Shown: positions 45,090 to 57,028, numbered from the stretch's first letter. The stretch: 64,000 bases of DNA from Trichobilharzia szidati (GCA_944472155.2 OX235277.1:24376804-24440803); one strand, 5' to 3'. Notes: generated by a model from the sequence alone, not told the origin. Numbers and translations: made by a program.

Positions 45090-45695
45090 GGCTTCATCAG
45101 GTGAATCCCAGTTTGAATGAAGTTACTTTCCTCACTTATCCAGGAGGCATCGTTTCAACTATAGTTAGTCAGACGGGACCGGAAACGCAAGACACACCTT
45201 CATCACTCTAAATTCAGTAAGAAAATCTTCGACACTCACAGCATGCAAAAACGAACAAATTTCGGTTTTTTGGAACCAATGGCAATTCAGTCACTTCTTC
45301 TCTACAGGACAGAGACTGGATATACGCACCACGAAGAGCATTTACAACAGGACACTGCGAACTTTCATTAACAGCTACCCTTGCTAGCTCCATATCTCAG
45401 ATTGAAAGGCTAACCAGAAAGAATTAGCAGCGTGAAATTCTGGGGAGTAACCCACCAAGAACCTATTGTCCAACGAACAAATTTTCTGAAGAAGAGGGAG
45501 ATTCATCAGACCCACACTTAGGAGACATCACTTAAGTGGAACCGGAATGGGAGATGACTATCTGGTCATGAGTTCGAAGGTGACATGGAGGAGATGAGAG
45601 AATATGGGCAACTGTTGGACAACAAAGACTAGTACACAGTGGAGATGTGTTGTTGAAGCACTATGTTCCACTCAGAACCCAAGGAAACAATAATA
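45090..45695 (+). pseudogene. RTE-type LINE tail, decayed
   Basis: DNA follows the RTE post-RT region (GGAGGCATCGTTTCAACTAT, then a CTACCCTTGCTAGCTCC region and GAAGCACTATGTTCCACTCAG, AACAATAATAATCC). No continuous frame. Confidence 0.65.
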
Positions 45696-45881
45696 ATCCT
45701 TTACTTAACCATTCAGGATGATGTGCAGAAATCCGCCAATGAACATTTCTAATTACACGGCCTAATGTAACTAGCTCCACAGTAGCAGTTGAACCGGTAG
45801 ACAGGTAACCACATATACAAGAGAACAAACTAATTAATTTATCTTAATTTTTTGGAAGTAAGATTAAACTGGTTATATTCC

Positions 45882-46336
45882 AACCATGCTTACTTTTCAA
45901 GCGTTGGTTTGTAAGGATTTTGATTGATTGGTTACAGGATTTCATCATGAGCTGACATTGGTTAGAGAACCATTGGAAAACCCAGCCACAGGGAGTACTT
46001 GACAGCTGTTTCGTAGTAGTTTGTGACTCTTCAGTAGTAGGCATCCACCGGGGTTCGAACCCGGAAACACTCGCCGAAGACATTGGATAGTGGTCGCGCT
46101 ATATCGTGAATTGGCAGAAATTAGATTTCATGGGCCGTTTGATTGGGTCCCAGTTGCTTAATGGTCTACGAGCTTGCCTTGTAACCAGAGGGTCCTGGGT
46201 TCGAACCCTGGTGAGTGGATACTGATGCAGAGTTTCAAACTAGGACGAAACAGCTTTCCAGTACTCTCTGGTGGTTTTCCAATGGTTCCCTAACCAATGT
46301 CAGCTCATGATGAAATCCTGTAACCATGCTTACTTT
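45882..46336. mobile_element. Element C inverted pair flanked by a 15-bp duplication
   Basis: AACCATGCTTACTTT occurs at 45882-45896 and 46322-46336. Between them a minus-strand partial unit (ribozyme 45995-46040, B box) meets a plus-strand unit (tRNA-like part, B box GGTTCGAACCC at 46200, ribozyme remnant) near 46070. The duplication shows the pair was inserted as one piece. Confidence 0.8.
45995..46040 (-). ncRNA. Hammerhead ribozyme of element C (core intact)
   Basis: Minus strand: CTGAAGA (46028-46034 in reverse), GAAA (46009-46012 in reverse), helix III ACAGCTGT, cleavage after GTC, stem I of four pairs. Helix II is weakened (GTCA against CTAC gives about two pairs), so activity is less likely than at 22558. 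Confidence 0.55.
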
Positions 46337-46699
46337 ACTCGTAGTAAAATCATCCATAGATGCGATGTGAATTACCTTAGAGGAAATCTTTAATGTGGGT
46401 ACTACTAATACTACTACTAATACTACTAATGGTAATAATAATGATAATAATATTCACCTTACTGTGCACTTTCACTATTTTGGTTAGCCTTCATTCTAAT
46501 TCTGTTTTTGTACCGTTTCATTCATGACTTGATCAACATTAATTATTTATTATTATTATTAATTAATTATGCATTGTACTTTTATGGCTGTTCATCACTT
46601 TAGAGTATACTAAGAAACAAGGGAACCAGAGAAAAACCACAAATACACAATGAATGATATTCAAGTAAGTGAGATACTTTACAATACGGAACAGTTTCC

Positions 46700-46890
46700 A
46701 TTGTTATTCAAGTATTGGTTAGAAGGGATTTGGTTGATTGGTTGGAGGATTTCATCATGAGCTGACATCGGTTAGAGAGCCATTGGAAAACCTAGTACGA
46801 GTACTGGACAGCTGTTTCATCCTAGTTTTGGACTCTTAATCAGTACACACTCACTGGGGTTCGAACCCGGGACCTTCTGGGTTATTTTAT
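46700..46890 (-). mobile_element. Element C copy, truncated in an AT microsatellite
   Basis: 3' end (AAGTATTGGTTAGAAGGG), ribozyme remnant (46800-46850), B box, then the sequence stops at a (TA)n run (46886-46905). Confidence 0.72.
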
Positions 46891-46905
46891 ATATATATAT
46901 ATATT

Positions 46906-47424
46906 TTAATATAATGCACAAATAGTCAGTAGCACAGATAAGGCTACCAAAGCCGACCAGAATCAGAAAAGCAGGGCACATCTTCACTCCTCTGAATCAG
47001 TGTGGAAGTCGAATACAATCAGCACCGACAACAGGATAAGAATTATGAGAGAAGAAAGGTTCAGCGGAGAGTACACTCTTTTCGGTGAAATCATCCTCAA
47101 GTTGTACAACTGCCCACATATATATACCTTAAATTCTCTTAGCAACAAAAGAAATATTTCAAAAGAATGATTACTGAACTGAAAGAATATCCTTTTGGAT
47201 AACTTGCTGCTCCTCCTCCTCAGGTTCTACAGTTATATATACACCCATAATAGTGAATGAATTAGTGTTACTAATAACACTAATGTTACGAAAATATTCT
47301 TTCAGACATCTATAAAAAAACAAAATAATTGAGCACAAAGAATATCCTTTTCGATAATTTCCCCTTCTGGCTCTACAATTATATATGCATGTTTATATAC
47401 ATAGAATATTCTAGAATAATAGTC
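46906..47424. repeat. Dispersed AT-rich repeat G
   Basis: 47060-47170 resembles 6600-6720, and AAGAATATCC(TT)TT-CGATAA segments recur at 47190, 47340 and 49225. No coding content. Possibly a non-autonomous element; its class is unknown. Confidence 0.4.
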
Positions 47425-47896
47425 AATAACAATATTAGTTACAGGATTTCACCATGAGTTGACATTGGTAAGAGAACCATTGGAAAATCTGGGAGTACTG
47501 GACAGCTGTTTCGTCAGCAGTACGCACCCACCGGGATTCAAACCCAGGACCTTCTGGTTGCAAGGTGAGCTCGTATACCATTAAGCCACAGGGACCCGAT
47601 CCAATGGACCATGAATTCTAACTTCTGCCAATTCACGATATAGCGCAACCGCTAGCCAATGTCTTCGGCGAGTATTTGTCCTCACACCCGACTTGCTGCA
47701 TCTTACTGGTCACGACTTCCCGCTAGAACCTCAGAAAATTACCTACCTGAATAGGGCCAGTCGCCAGTGAGCATCTCATCGATATTCAGTACTCCCAGGT
47801 TTTCCAACAGTTCTCCTACCATTATCAGCTCATGATGAAATCCTGTAACCAATCAACCAAATCCCTACAAACCAATACTTGAATAACAATATTAGT
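47425..47896. mobile_element. Element C unit with terminal inverted ends and 15-bp duplication
   Basis: AATAACAATATTAGT occurs at 47425-47439 and 47882-47896. The left half is a complete minus-strand unit (ribozyme with internal deletion near 47500-47525, B box, 5' part to 47785). The right half is only the plus-strand 3' end (47800-47881), which pairs with the left end. It therefore looks like one inserted molecule with inverted ends. Confidence 0.82.
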
Positions 47897-48947
47897 GTTT
47901 TTTAAATAATATCGATTTGTAAGGTGATATCAATGGAATTTCAGTTGAATAAAGATGCTTAAATTATAATAATAATAAAGGTGTAGTAGAAAATAGAATA
48001 TCAACCAAAATTAGAAAAATGCCACAAAAATTGAGGATCATTCAAACCTAGATGGCCAAGTTAAGGATAATGTCTCAACTAGCTTCTTTTGGACGCATAA
48101 ACTAGGCTTCTTAATGTGGATCCCAACAGCCAGCCTCAGCAATATTTAGTAATCCAACTCTTAAGGAGAAGTTAAGATTTGTTGGTATGCGGTAAATGAC
48201 TTTGAAAGCCGCCTTGTTGACATCAATCTTGTGTTCTGTATCCACAAGATGAGATAGAATAGCGCTATGGAAAGATTTTGTTTGTCCTTTCTTTACTTAA
48301 TTACTCAAGGTGATGTTCGGAAATCCGACGACAGTGTTGTTTAAATAACATCGAATCAATACAATAATATTAATGATATCGATGGATTATAGTTCAATAG
48401 CATCAGCATAATACTACACACTGAATATCAAAAAAATTAGGACAACAATAATTTCTGAAATTACTTCTTTTACACACAAAGCACTGGTTGTTTCACGCAA
48501 ATCGCGATAGCCTCTGCTGTTTGGAGCATGCGGTACTTTGATGTTTCTGATAATTTACTTCGTACCCGGTAGATGATAGAGAAGAATTCTTCAATGGTGG
48601 CTGGTTTGCACCAGATGGTCCAATATCGAACTGTTAATGGTTTTCACTATACCTTCAGTTAGCCATACTGAGAGATGTTCTCGAGCGAGCACGAAAAATC
48701 AACGGCAAATATAATTCGTTCCACCAGAAGCGCAGTTGAATTGGTAGATACAAATTTAGTTGAAACATCGAAATATATATTAGTAATGTAATTAGGTAAT
48801 CATTAAGGAGAGATTCACCAAACAATTATCTTGTTACAAAGACACTGATTAACTTACTTTTCAAAAATCCAATGTTTTTTTTCGAAAGCTGTTTTCTAAG
48901 TTTCTTATTTTTGTTTCTACCTATTTCCAATCAATCTGTCCTTTAGG
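47897..48947. other. Unassigned DNA
   Basis: No gene recognised. The last 40 bp before 48948 form a pyrimidine-rich splice-acceptor context. Confidence 0.35.
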
Positions 48948-49112
48948 AGGTGAATGTTCATTCAGTTATGGATAATGATGACGTAATCCTGATGAATGAT
49001 CGATTGATGGGTGATTTGGAGAAAACAGAACACTTTAATAATAAGAGTATCAAGAACAGTGATCAAAGCACTAAAAAACACACCGAACAATTACTATATC
49101 AAGTTATGCGAG
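48948..49112 (+). CDS. Candidate internal exon of an unidentified gene
   Basis: Acceptor CAATCTGTCCTTTAG ends at 48947, and donor GTAAGT begins at 49113. Between them one frame is open for 55 codons (EVNVHSVMDNDDVILMNDRL..., ending ...LLYQVMRE), rich in Asp/Asn/Lys and without repeat partners in the window. It starts phase 0 and ends phase 2. It does not fit the phase after exon 4 of the WIP-like gene, which already has a stop at 33087, so it would belong to another gene. No domain is recognised. Confidence 0.35.
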
Positions 49113-49299
49113 AGTAAGTAATCAAGGAAGTATTTCTGTTAGTAGGCGGGTGTGCGTGTGCTCGCGTGAGCCTGAGTCAAGCCCATAATTTACTGAATAT
49201 GCCCATAAAACCTTTATCAACAAAGAATATTCTATTCGATAACCTCTTCTTCATCTAGTTCTACGTTTATATGACAGCAATAATTCAAGAAACATTGTG

Positions 49300-49565
49300 A
49301 TTTTCTAGTATTGGTTTTGTAGGGATTTTTTGTTTGATTGGTTAGAGGATTTCATCATGAGCTGACATCAGTTAGAGAACCATTGGAAAACCTGGGAGTA
49401 CTGGACAGCCAGCTGTTTCGGCCTAGTCTCATGAGACTCCTCATCATCTTGCACTCACCACAGGAGTTCGAACCCAGGACCTTTTGGTTACAAGGTGGGC
49501 GAGCTCGTAGACCATTAAGCCACTTGGACCCGATTCAATGGCCAGTCCATGAATTCTAACTTCTG
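49300..49565 (-). mobile_element. Element C copy
   Basis: 3' end (TAGTATTGGTTTTGTAGGG), ribozyme remnant with an insertion in helix III (49405-49450), B box GTTCGAACCC in reverse (49467), tRNA-like part, stopping at GCCAATCC where the Penelope-like element begins. Confidence 0.75.
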
Positions 49566-49569
49566 CCAA

Positions 49570-51060
49570 TCCATGTTTAACAACGTAAATGCTCTTTTAA
49601 ATTGCATTGAATCAATGTTATTGACAGAAATCTTCAAAGAATTCCCACTTAACTGTACCATGAATGTAAGTTTTAAATTTCATGGTAAACTGTATAGACA
49701 TTTGAATGGAGTAGTCTTTGAGTCTCATGTTAGCAGATTTCTCTTTCTCAGTGGTCCTTTGAACAACTTCACGAAAAATTCTTATTTTATCACTCGTATC
49801 TAGATGATACTTTCATTCTTTGTGCAAATGATCTGATTAGGAACACAGCAATATCTCAGATTAATGAAGTGCATTCACAGTTATTAAATTCAAGTGTTCA
49901 GGAAAAGAATGTTTTTAAAATTTTATTCTATTCCTGTATGTTCCGAGGGGAACATAAGGCTTCAGGCTATGTCTCCGAAGTTTTGGTAGCAGTTGTTTTT
50001 TTATTTTGACAGGGTGGGGCTGCTAGCCTCACGCCCAATCTTCCTTCTTTACTGGTCTTTCAACTAGCTTAGGGAGGCATAGGAGTGTGCCGGCTAGAAA
50101 GAAGAATCCACAAGTAAAACAGTTTTTTAGGTGTTCCACTAACCAGAAGATCAAATGCTGGCATAAAAAAAGTAATTTGCAGAATAAAAATACTGGAACA
50201 GGTCAATATAAACTTTTTCACAACTTTGTTCTTTCTCCGTATAAAAGAAATTTTACAAAGACCTTCAGCTATAAAGGGTCAGAGCTATTTCTTCAGATGT
50301 TGCGACCGAAGATGAACCTAAGGTTGTATATGACACTGGAATTAAAACACAACCACCCTGAATAGTTCATTACTGAACACATAGCCAGAAAAGTTAACAA
50401 GAAGCCTCTGTTTATATACACAAATACAATTCAAAGGTGATATGCCAAGGGGAACAATAACGAACGAATTGAGGAAATTGATTTAAAGAGGGTCTAATGC
50501 CGCGCAACCGGCTCTGACTCCATGATATATCGACCTAATTTTCTACATGTTATTTTTACATCTCTGTTTGTATTACTCTCACCGCACTTATTGATTTATG
50601 ACCTGCTTTTCTCTCACTCTACTTTTAACCTTTGTTATCCTATTGGTTGCTGATTGTTTTGACTAATCAATGACACTAGTGCTTCTCAAGGTTATTTTAG
50701 ACATACATATACGCAAGCACTGTCAATCTTTTGTGACTGTTGTTTTGAGACAGTGAAAAGCTCTCATGCCAACGTCCAGTCTTCTCTTCTGTCTTTGAGG
50801 CCAGGCGGTATTAGTTAGTGTTGTCGCTGACGTGCGATTAGGACAGATTAGTCAGCGCATTAAGTTGGTATTCGCTCATAGTCTATTAGGCTGCAGTTCC
50901 GGTCATAACATTTCGAAATTGACAGACCAAGTACGTGGGCTAGCCACCTCTAATTGTATCTTTTAATTCAACCGCTCCTCGTGTGAAGCCAGTTATATTG
51001 GTTTCTGTTGTTGTAACAGTAATTGAACTTGCTCAGAACTGAAGGACATGGTTAAAACAC
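49570..51060 (+). pseudogene. Penelope-like element interrupted by a SINE
   Basis: Plus-strand pieces in order: FKFHGKLYRHLNGVVFESHVS (changed from the VAMGSRLGP block), then in another frame YHSYLDDTFILCAND (the catalytic DD is kept, position 49790-49830). A SINE A lies at 49921-50096. After it comes NTGTGQYKLFHNFVLSPYKR (aligns with the RT thumb block at 20895-21116), HPE.FITEHIA and KKPLFIY. Near 50970 FNRSSCEASYIG, a remnant of the GIY-YIG block. Highly decayed. Confidence 0.75.
49921..50096 (-). mobile_element. SINE A copy inside the Penelope-like element
   Basis: Tail at the left (TATGTTCCGAGGGGAACATA), body (GGTGGGGCTGCTAGCCTCA) and a truncated head at the right. RT homology resumes just after it. 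Confidence 0.75.
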
Positions 51061-51067
51061 CCTGTTG

Positions 51068-51574
51068 AAAATTAATGTTGGTCGGAGGATTTCATCATGA
51101 GCTGACATCAGTTAGAGAACCATTGGAAAACCAGCCACAGAGAATACTGGACAGCTGTTTCGTAAGCCCACTGTGGTTCGGACCCAGGACATTCTGGTTA
51201 CAAGGTAAACTCGCAGACCGTTAAGCCAATGGAGCCCGACATATTGGCCAGCCCATGAATTTCAACTTCTGCCAGTTCATGAAAATTAGTCCTCACACTT
51301 GACCAGGCAGAAGGTGGAATTCATGGGCTGACCACTGGATAAGGTCCCAGTGGCTTAGTGGTCTACGAGCTCGCTAGCCATGTAACCAGAAGGTCCTGGG
51401 TTCGAACTCCAGCGATTGGTGGGTATTGCTGGAGAGTCCCAAACTGAGACGAAACAGCTGTAAAGTACTTCCTGGTGGTTTTCCAATGGTTCTATAATCG
51501 ATGTCAGCTCATGATGAAATCCTCCAACCAATCAAACAATAATCTCCACAAAACCAGTATTTAAAAATTAATGT
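51068..51574. mobile_element. Element C inverted pair flanked by an 11-bp duplication
   Basis: AAAATTAATGT occurs at 51068-51078 and 51564-51574. A minus-strand unit (3' end 51080, shortened ribozyme 51145-51170, B box, tRNA-like part) meets a plus-strand unit (from about 51310; box A GTGGCTTAGTGGTCTACGAG, B box GGTTCGAACTC, ribozyme with CTGGAGA and GTA, 3' end). Confidence 0.82.
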
Positions 51575-52004
51575 GACTAGATACAGTACTGAATTAGACT
51601 AGAATTTGTGCTCGTTCGTTGCCAAAATATGCTATAGATGTACTGGCCTGAATAGCTGCGTCAAAATATGTTAATAACCAAATGTGTTATAACTGAGTGT
51701 TGCTGTGTTTTTTATGGTCATGGTCTGAATTGATTAGAATAAGCCTCCAGACACGACACTATTATCTCATTTGAAAATATTTTCAATATTGTGATAGACA
51801 CAGAAGTCAGAATTAACTTTGATGACATCAACAACAACAAATTTTATTATCAATATTATTATTGTTTATCTGTCTACATATCATACATATTAAGTGGACA
51901 CTCAACTATTTTACTTCGCATATAATAACAATTTTCAAATTATATTTCAAACCCTACCTTCCATTGTATCGGCGGTTATTATGTAATCTATCTCTAACAT
52001 AAGT
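51575..52004. other. Unassigned DNA
   Basis: AT-rich; nothing recognised. Confidence 0.35.
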
Positions 52005-53005
52005 AATCCACAACGGGAAACTTACGGAATCCTTCAAGGTGAAGACAGGAGTAAGGCAAGGCTGCCTATTATCACCAATGATTTTCCTGATTGCAGTAGA
52101 TTAGGTAATGCGACAAACAGCGGAGAATGAGTAAACAGACATAAAATGGACCCTAACGAAAACTTGGAGGATCTAGACTTCGCCGATGATATATGTCTGA
52201 TTTCCCACAAACTGGAAGATATGCAAGTGAAAAGCAACAAGTTGGCAGAAGAAGCATCAAAGATAGGACTTCAGGTGAACATAGAGAAAACAGAGGTGGT
52301 GAAGATTCCTGGCCAACACCAACAGCAGCAACAACAACAGACAACAGTAAGCATAAATGGAAGGAACCTGGACGAAACAACCTCCTTTACCTACCTGGGA
52401 AGCATCGTTTCAGCTACAGGCGGAACTGATGAGGATATCAGAGCAAGCACTGGGAAAGCAAGGCAAGCTTTCATTACTCTCAAGTCTGTGTGGAGGTCAA
52501 CAGCATTCAGCGTCAAAAATAAGATCCGGATTTTCAAATCCACTGTGAAACCAGTGCTACTATACGGATCAGAGACTTGGTGCGTCATGAGGAGCACCTC
52601 AAACAAACTACAGACCTTCACTAACAGTCGTCTTCGCTCAATACTCAAGACCAGATGGCCAGAAAAGATCAGCAACAGGTAGGGATCTCTGGGAACGAAC
52701 CAACACAGCAGGAACCGATTGTGAAACAAATAGGCAAGAAGAAATGGAGGTGGATTGACCATACTCTGAGGAAACCATCAAGTGCTATCACACGCCAGGC
52801 AATCGCTCGAGTGTAACCCGAAAGGGAAGCGGCGATTTGGTCGTCAGTGCAAGGGTGACTTGGAGGAGGTCATGTGAAGAGGAGATGAAAGCATGTGGGC
52901 AGACTTGGAACCAGGTGAAAACTCTAGCAGAGAACCGAGCTCAATGGAGACGTGTGGCTGAAGCTATATGTTCCTCTAGGAGTTAAAGGAAATAATAACA
53001 ATAAT
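52005..53005 (+). pseudogene. RTE-type LINE, RT palm to 3' end (best copy)
   Basis: 52030-52100 reads the block TGVRQGCLLSPMIFLIAVD. The frame 52146-52682 (178 codons) contains LEDLDFADDICLISHKLEDM (catalytic FADD), a Gln-rich stretch, TSFTYLGSIVSATGGTDEDI, VKPVLLYGSETWCV and RLRSILKTRWPEKISNR. The tail continues in another frame (KWRWIDHTLRKPSS...) to a 3' end AATAATAACAATAATAATC. A stop after TRWPEKISNR and the missing 5' half make it inactive. Confidence 0.9.
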
Positions 53006-53344
53006 AATCTCTAACATAACTGGCGGCTTGCTTGAATCACTGGACTCCCTGAATTTCCATCCAATATGGTGCATATTATTCTCTTTAGATCTCGTTGTAA
53101 TAATCATTCCGTCACATCCGTGGGACACCAAATGTACCCGTACATATTTCTAATCAGTTTGCAACTCACTGTTGCTCAATTGTGGGGCACCAAGGAAAAA
53201 ATACCATAAAGGGTTATTGTATTCTACAGATTTAACATCACTGAGTCACATGGTCTGCTGAAGATGCCTGTTTTACTTGAAACTCCTGAATGGGGAGAAA
53301 ATATTATTACACCATGAACTACGCTGCTAAATTGTGCACATTGT
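53006..53344. other. Unassigned DNA
   Basis: No recognised feature. Confidence 0.35.
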
Positions 53345-54425
53345 GTAAAATTATTGTACTTCCAGTCCAGACAAGGGGGCTAAATTTGTTCGTCATGCCT
53401 TCCTAGACTATACATCTGCTTTTGACTCGATCCCTAGGGACATCTTATTAAATAAACTTGCTGCAAGTCAAACAGAATTTCGGGCTATTAACTGGTTACA
53501 GTCCTATTTCTCAGAAAGAAAGCAGTACACCGTATGTAAACGGAAGTCTTCCACTTCATTGCCCACTGAAGCTGGTGTCCCTCAAGGCACTGTCCTTTCT
53601 CCTTTTCTTTTTTCTTTATTCTTACATGACTTGCCTCAGTCTGATGAAATAAACTTTGTGAAGTACGCTGATGATTGAACTGTTTCAATGGCTGTTAACT
53701 CCCAGCTAGATTGTACCGGAATAAATAGCTGTATGTCGGGAGTCAGTAAATGGTCTGATTCTAACGGTCTTAAACTGAATCCTTCTGAATGTCAAACTGT
53801 TAATTTCAGCTTAAGATGTAAAAAGACAGTTAAAAGAAGGCATCGATTCTCATGACAGTTGTAAGATTGACGACGATGAAATAGGAATTAAATCAGAAAT
53901 TAAGTATTTTGGACTTATTCTCTCTTCTGACCTCTCCTGGTCTTCCCATGTCTTAGCGATCTCCAGTAAAATACTCCGCCTGACATTTTACATTAAGAAG
54001 TCAAGGCACTCGGGTATAACTCAACCCCTCCTGTTACAGTTCATAAACTCTTGCATTCTACCTATTCTTCTTTATCGTTCACACTTATTCTTTCCTGGTT
54101 TGCTTAAAAAAGACTATGTCACAATTCGTAGAATGCTGAAGACTGTCAGTAGGGTGAGTGGTGTCCCAGTGGACCACATAGTTAACGTCGTTGTCGATAG
54201 GCACTTGACTTCGTGCAGTATATTTGCTAAAGGGATTTTGTCTGACCTGGAGCTTTCACCTTGCATATCTTCAGGTAGAACAAGAAGTAACTTCAGAAAA
54301 CTGTATGCTCTCACGTCTAAGTATAAAATTCTATGATGCCATACTTGGCACGTATTTTATGTGATGAAAATAGTGTCAGGCAAGAATTAACTAACCTTTT
54401 ATCATATAGTAAATATACAATTTCC
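53345..54425 (+). pseudogene. Jockey/CR1-type LINE, RT palm to C-terminus
   Basis: Read in the plus strand: FLDYTSAFDSIPRDILLNKL (first catalytic Asp), LPTEAGVPQGTVLSPFLFSL, and INFVKYADD (YADD box) followed by a stop at 53677. Then a region HLTSCSIFAKGILSDL and ARILCDENSVRQELTNLL, the same C-terminus as at 32105-32481. Frame breaks separate RT and tail. Only a single stop lies directly behind YADD, so decay is moderate. Confidence 0.85.
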
Positions 54426-54754
54426 TTCATCCATCCATCCTTATATACCTCCAAGTTTTACTTTTATTATTTCTATTATTTTTATGGTCCTGTTGCTTCT
54501 TTCTTTTTACTTTCATAACTGCAAACGCCAACTTATCCTTATGACTGCTGTAATCTTTGTTTTTCCCCTCACCATATCATGTAAAGAGACCATTATATTC
54601 AATATTTTTAAACATGCTAGGATTTCTATACCGCATCGACGATACTGTGTGAAACAAGCCCACGGCAATTTTCACTTGTATTATAATTATTACCTTAGCT
54701 GTTATCATTACTATTATTTCCATTATATATGCTGCATGTTTTTTTGATGTTACC
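54426..54754. other. Unassigned AT-rich DNA
   Basis: Probably the 3' region of the preceding LINE (TATTATTTCTATTATTTTTATGG), without a clear tail. Confidence 0.35.
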
Positions 54755-54895
54755 CCTATTGTTCATGCTGATGAAGAGTTCCGAACGAGAAAAAAACAGC
54801 TGTCCAGCAATCCATAGTGCTTCTCATAGGTTCTGTAACTGATGTCAACTCGGTAACCAATCAAATTCCTGCAAACCAATATTTTATGAATTCTT
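54755..54895 (+). mobile_element. Element C fragment
   Basis: Ribozyme remnant (54774-54820, keeping AACAGCTGTCCAG) and the 3' end to CAAACCAATATTTTATG. Confidence 0.7.
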
Positions 54896-55137
54896 CTTGA
54901 ATTTTTTCACATATTCGCCTTTGAGTTACATTAATTGTATGCGGTTGGATTTAAATATCCACTTTTCCAGGTTGAATTAAGTGGAGGTAGGCTCGAACTT
55001 GGGGTGCCCATTGTCTGAAAGTCGGGTACATAAGACAATTAGTTACATGTCCAATGTTGTCTAACTTTTGGTTATTTTTAAAAATATATTTTATCACATC
55101 TGACTAACGGACTGAATGAGTTTTAACACAGACTATT
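54896..55137. repeat. Dispersed repeat H
   Basis: 54905-54990 (CATATTCGCCTTTGAGTTAC, TCCACTTTTCCAGGTTGAAT) recurs inside the tandem array at 55685-55900. Contains GGCTCGAACTTGGGGTGCC, a weak B-box-like piece. Class unknown. Confidence 0.45.
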
Positions 55138-55625
55138 ATTATTGTCCTATCGGGTTTTGAATGGAACACTAAGTTACAGCAGAACATCCTCACTTTATCC
55201 TGTTCCTCACGGTCTTCTCCAGTTGGCCACACCAATGTTCATAGCCTCTCATCTCCTCCTAGCACGACCTCTTCCATGTTACCCTTGGACTCACGTCACA
55301 GCCGTTGTTTCCCATTCGGTTATCTCCTGAATGTATGTCCCATGCATCTTCATTCTCTTTGGCATATTTGTTGGTAAGGTAACAGGTTATTGGTTGGTTA
55401 GTTCCACTGCAGAGTTTATTGTTGCTAAATCCTTCCGGTAATTTGATCTTCATTACGAAGCCGTTTAAGGCGGCTGTTCATAAGAGTCTGCAGTTGTATG
55501 TTGGAAGTTCTTTTCATGATGCACCAGGTTTCTTGCCCATATATGAGTAGCGAATTAACATTTGTGTTCAAAATCCTAGTCATGTAATTCATGCTAAGTG
55601 CAGAGGACTTCCAAACTGGTTTCAG

Positions 55626-55956
55626 AATGATGAAGATCTGTTACGCCTTTCCAATTATGGCTGGTTTTGACATCTTCATCTTCACATATCCGCCTATGAG
55701 TTTCACTAATTGTAAGTAGCTGGATTATACTATCCACTTTTCCAGGTTGAATTAAATGGCTCGAATGATGAAGATCTGTTTCGCCTTTCCAATTATGGCT
55801 GGTTTTGACATCTTCATCTTCACATATCCGCCTATGAGTTTCACTAATTGTAAGTAGCTGGATTATACTATCCACTTTTCCAGGTTGAATTAAATGGCTC
55901 GAATGATGAAGATCTGTTTCGCCTTTCCAATTATGGCTGGTTTTGACATCTTCATC
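55626..55956. repeat. 138-bp tandem repeat, about 2.4 copies
   Basis: AATGATGAAGATCTGTT starts at 55626, 55764 and 55902, so the period is 138 bp. The unit joins an RTE piece (GATGAAGATCTG...GACATCTTCATC) to a piece of repeat H. The units are almost identical, so the duplication is recent compared with the LINE it sits in. Confidence 0.9.
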
Positions 55957-56339
55957 TGCTGTGTATGTCTACAGTTGAAACGATGCTTCCTAGGTAAGTG
56001 AAGGTAGTGACCTCTTTGAAATTTATTCCGTTAATGATGATGGGTCCTTGTGGTTGGCTGGTTGATCATCTTCATCACCTCCGTCTTGTCTGTATTCACT
56101 GAAATTCCCGTTTCCTCTGTCTGTTTCTTCTTTCAATTGGTTGGTATTCACCTGTAAATCTTTGATTTTGTATGACATTAGGCATAAATCATCTTCCATG
56201 AAATCCAGACCTTCTAGAGTCTTCTTATCGGTTAGTCAAACATATTCCTGTCTTTTCTCTCCCCAAAGTGTGCTACATTATCCCATTCACCACAGTTAGG
56301 AATATCATAGGTGGTAGTAGGCAGCAAGCCTTGTCTTGC

Positions 56340-56976
56340 CTTGTACATGTGAAAAATGGTCTAAAACCATACTCTCAGACCCCCAACACCCCCTCTATTC
56401 CCAACTCTCTCCTTGTATCTCATCAAGTAAAACCAGAAATCAGTATAAAAGAATCTATGCTCGTACAACCAAGTACAGGAACTCAACGATACCATACTTG
56501 GCCCGTGTTCTAAGCGACAGAGACAATGTTAGGCGTGAAACCTGTGACTTGCTTTGTTATTAACAACATAATTTCATACTCTTTTATTTCTCTCTTATTT
56601 CGTATTCTTTAGTGAACTCCTTCTTCAAACTACTTAGCTACCTGAAATATTAACATTGGCTTCCTTTTTTGTACTTTACTATATTCTTTCTATTGTGTAT
56701 CACTGGTTCCGACTATATTAGCACTATGAGTATTACAAAATTGTCGTGTCATTAACCATCATGTAATTATTAGTTTTGTGGTTGCTTTTCTTATTTTCTA
56801 TACTTTTCGGCAATATTAAACTGACAATCATTGTTTGTGAATGCCATAGTCACCACCTCAAAAAAAAAATTTTGTATTATTCAGGATTACTCACACTACC
56901 ACCACAAACACTGCATTAGACCTTGGCAGACTTTGGTACTTTTTTTTCGCATTCATAATTATTTTGTGTTTATCCT

Positions 56977-57028
<52 letters not shown>

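Noticed and set aside
46420..46455. CRISPR-like or other array in ACTACTAAT repeats
   Set aside because: Simple trinucleotide-type microsatellite; no spacers, and the genome is animal.
56978..57021. Poly(T) run as the tail of a separate minus-strand retrocopy
   Set aside because: No processed-gene sequence follows on its minus-strand side; it lies within the 3' UTR of the LINE at 56340-57182. It may be an expanded mononucleotide repeat.
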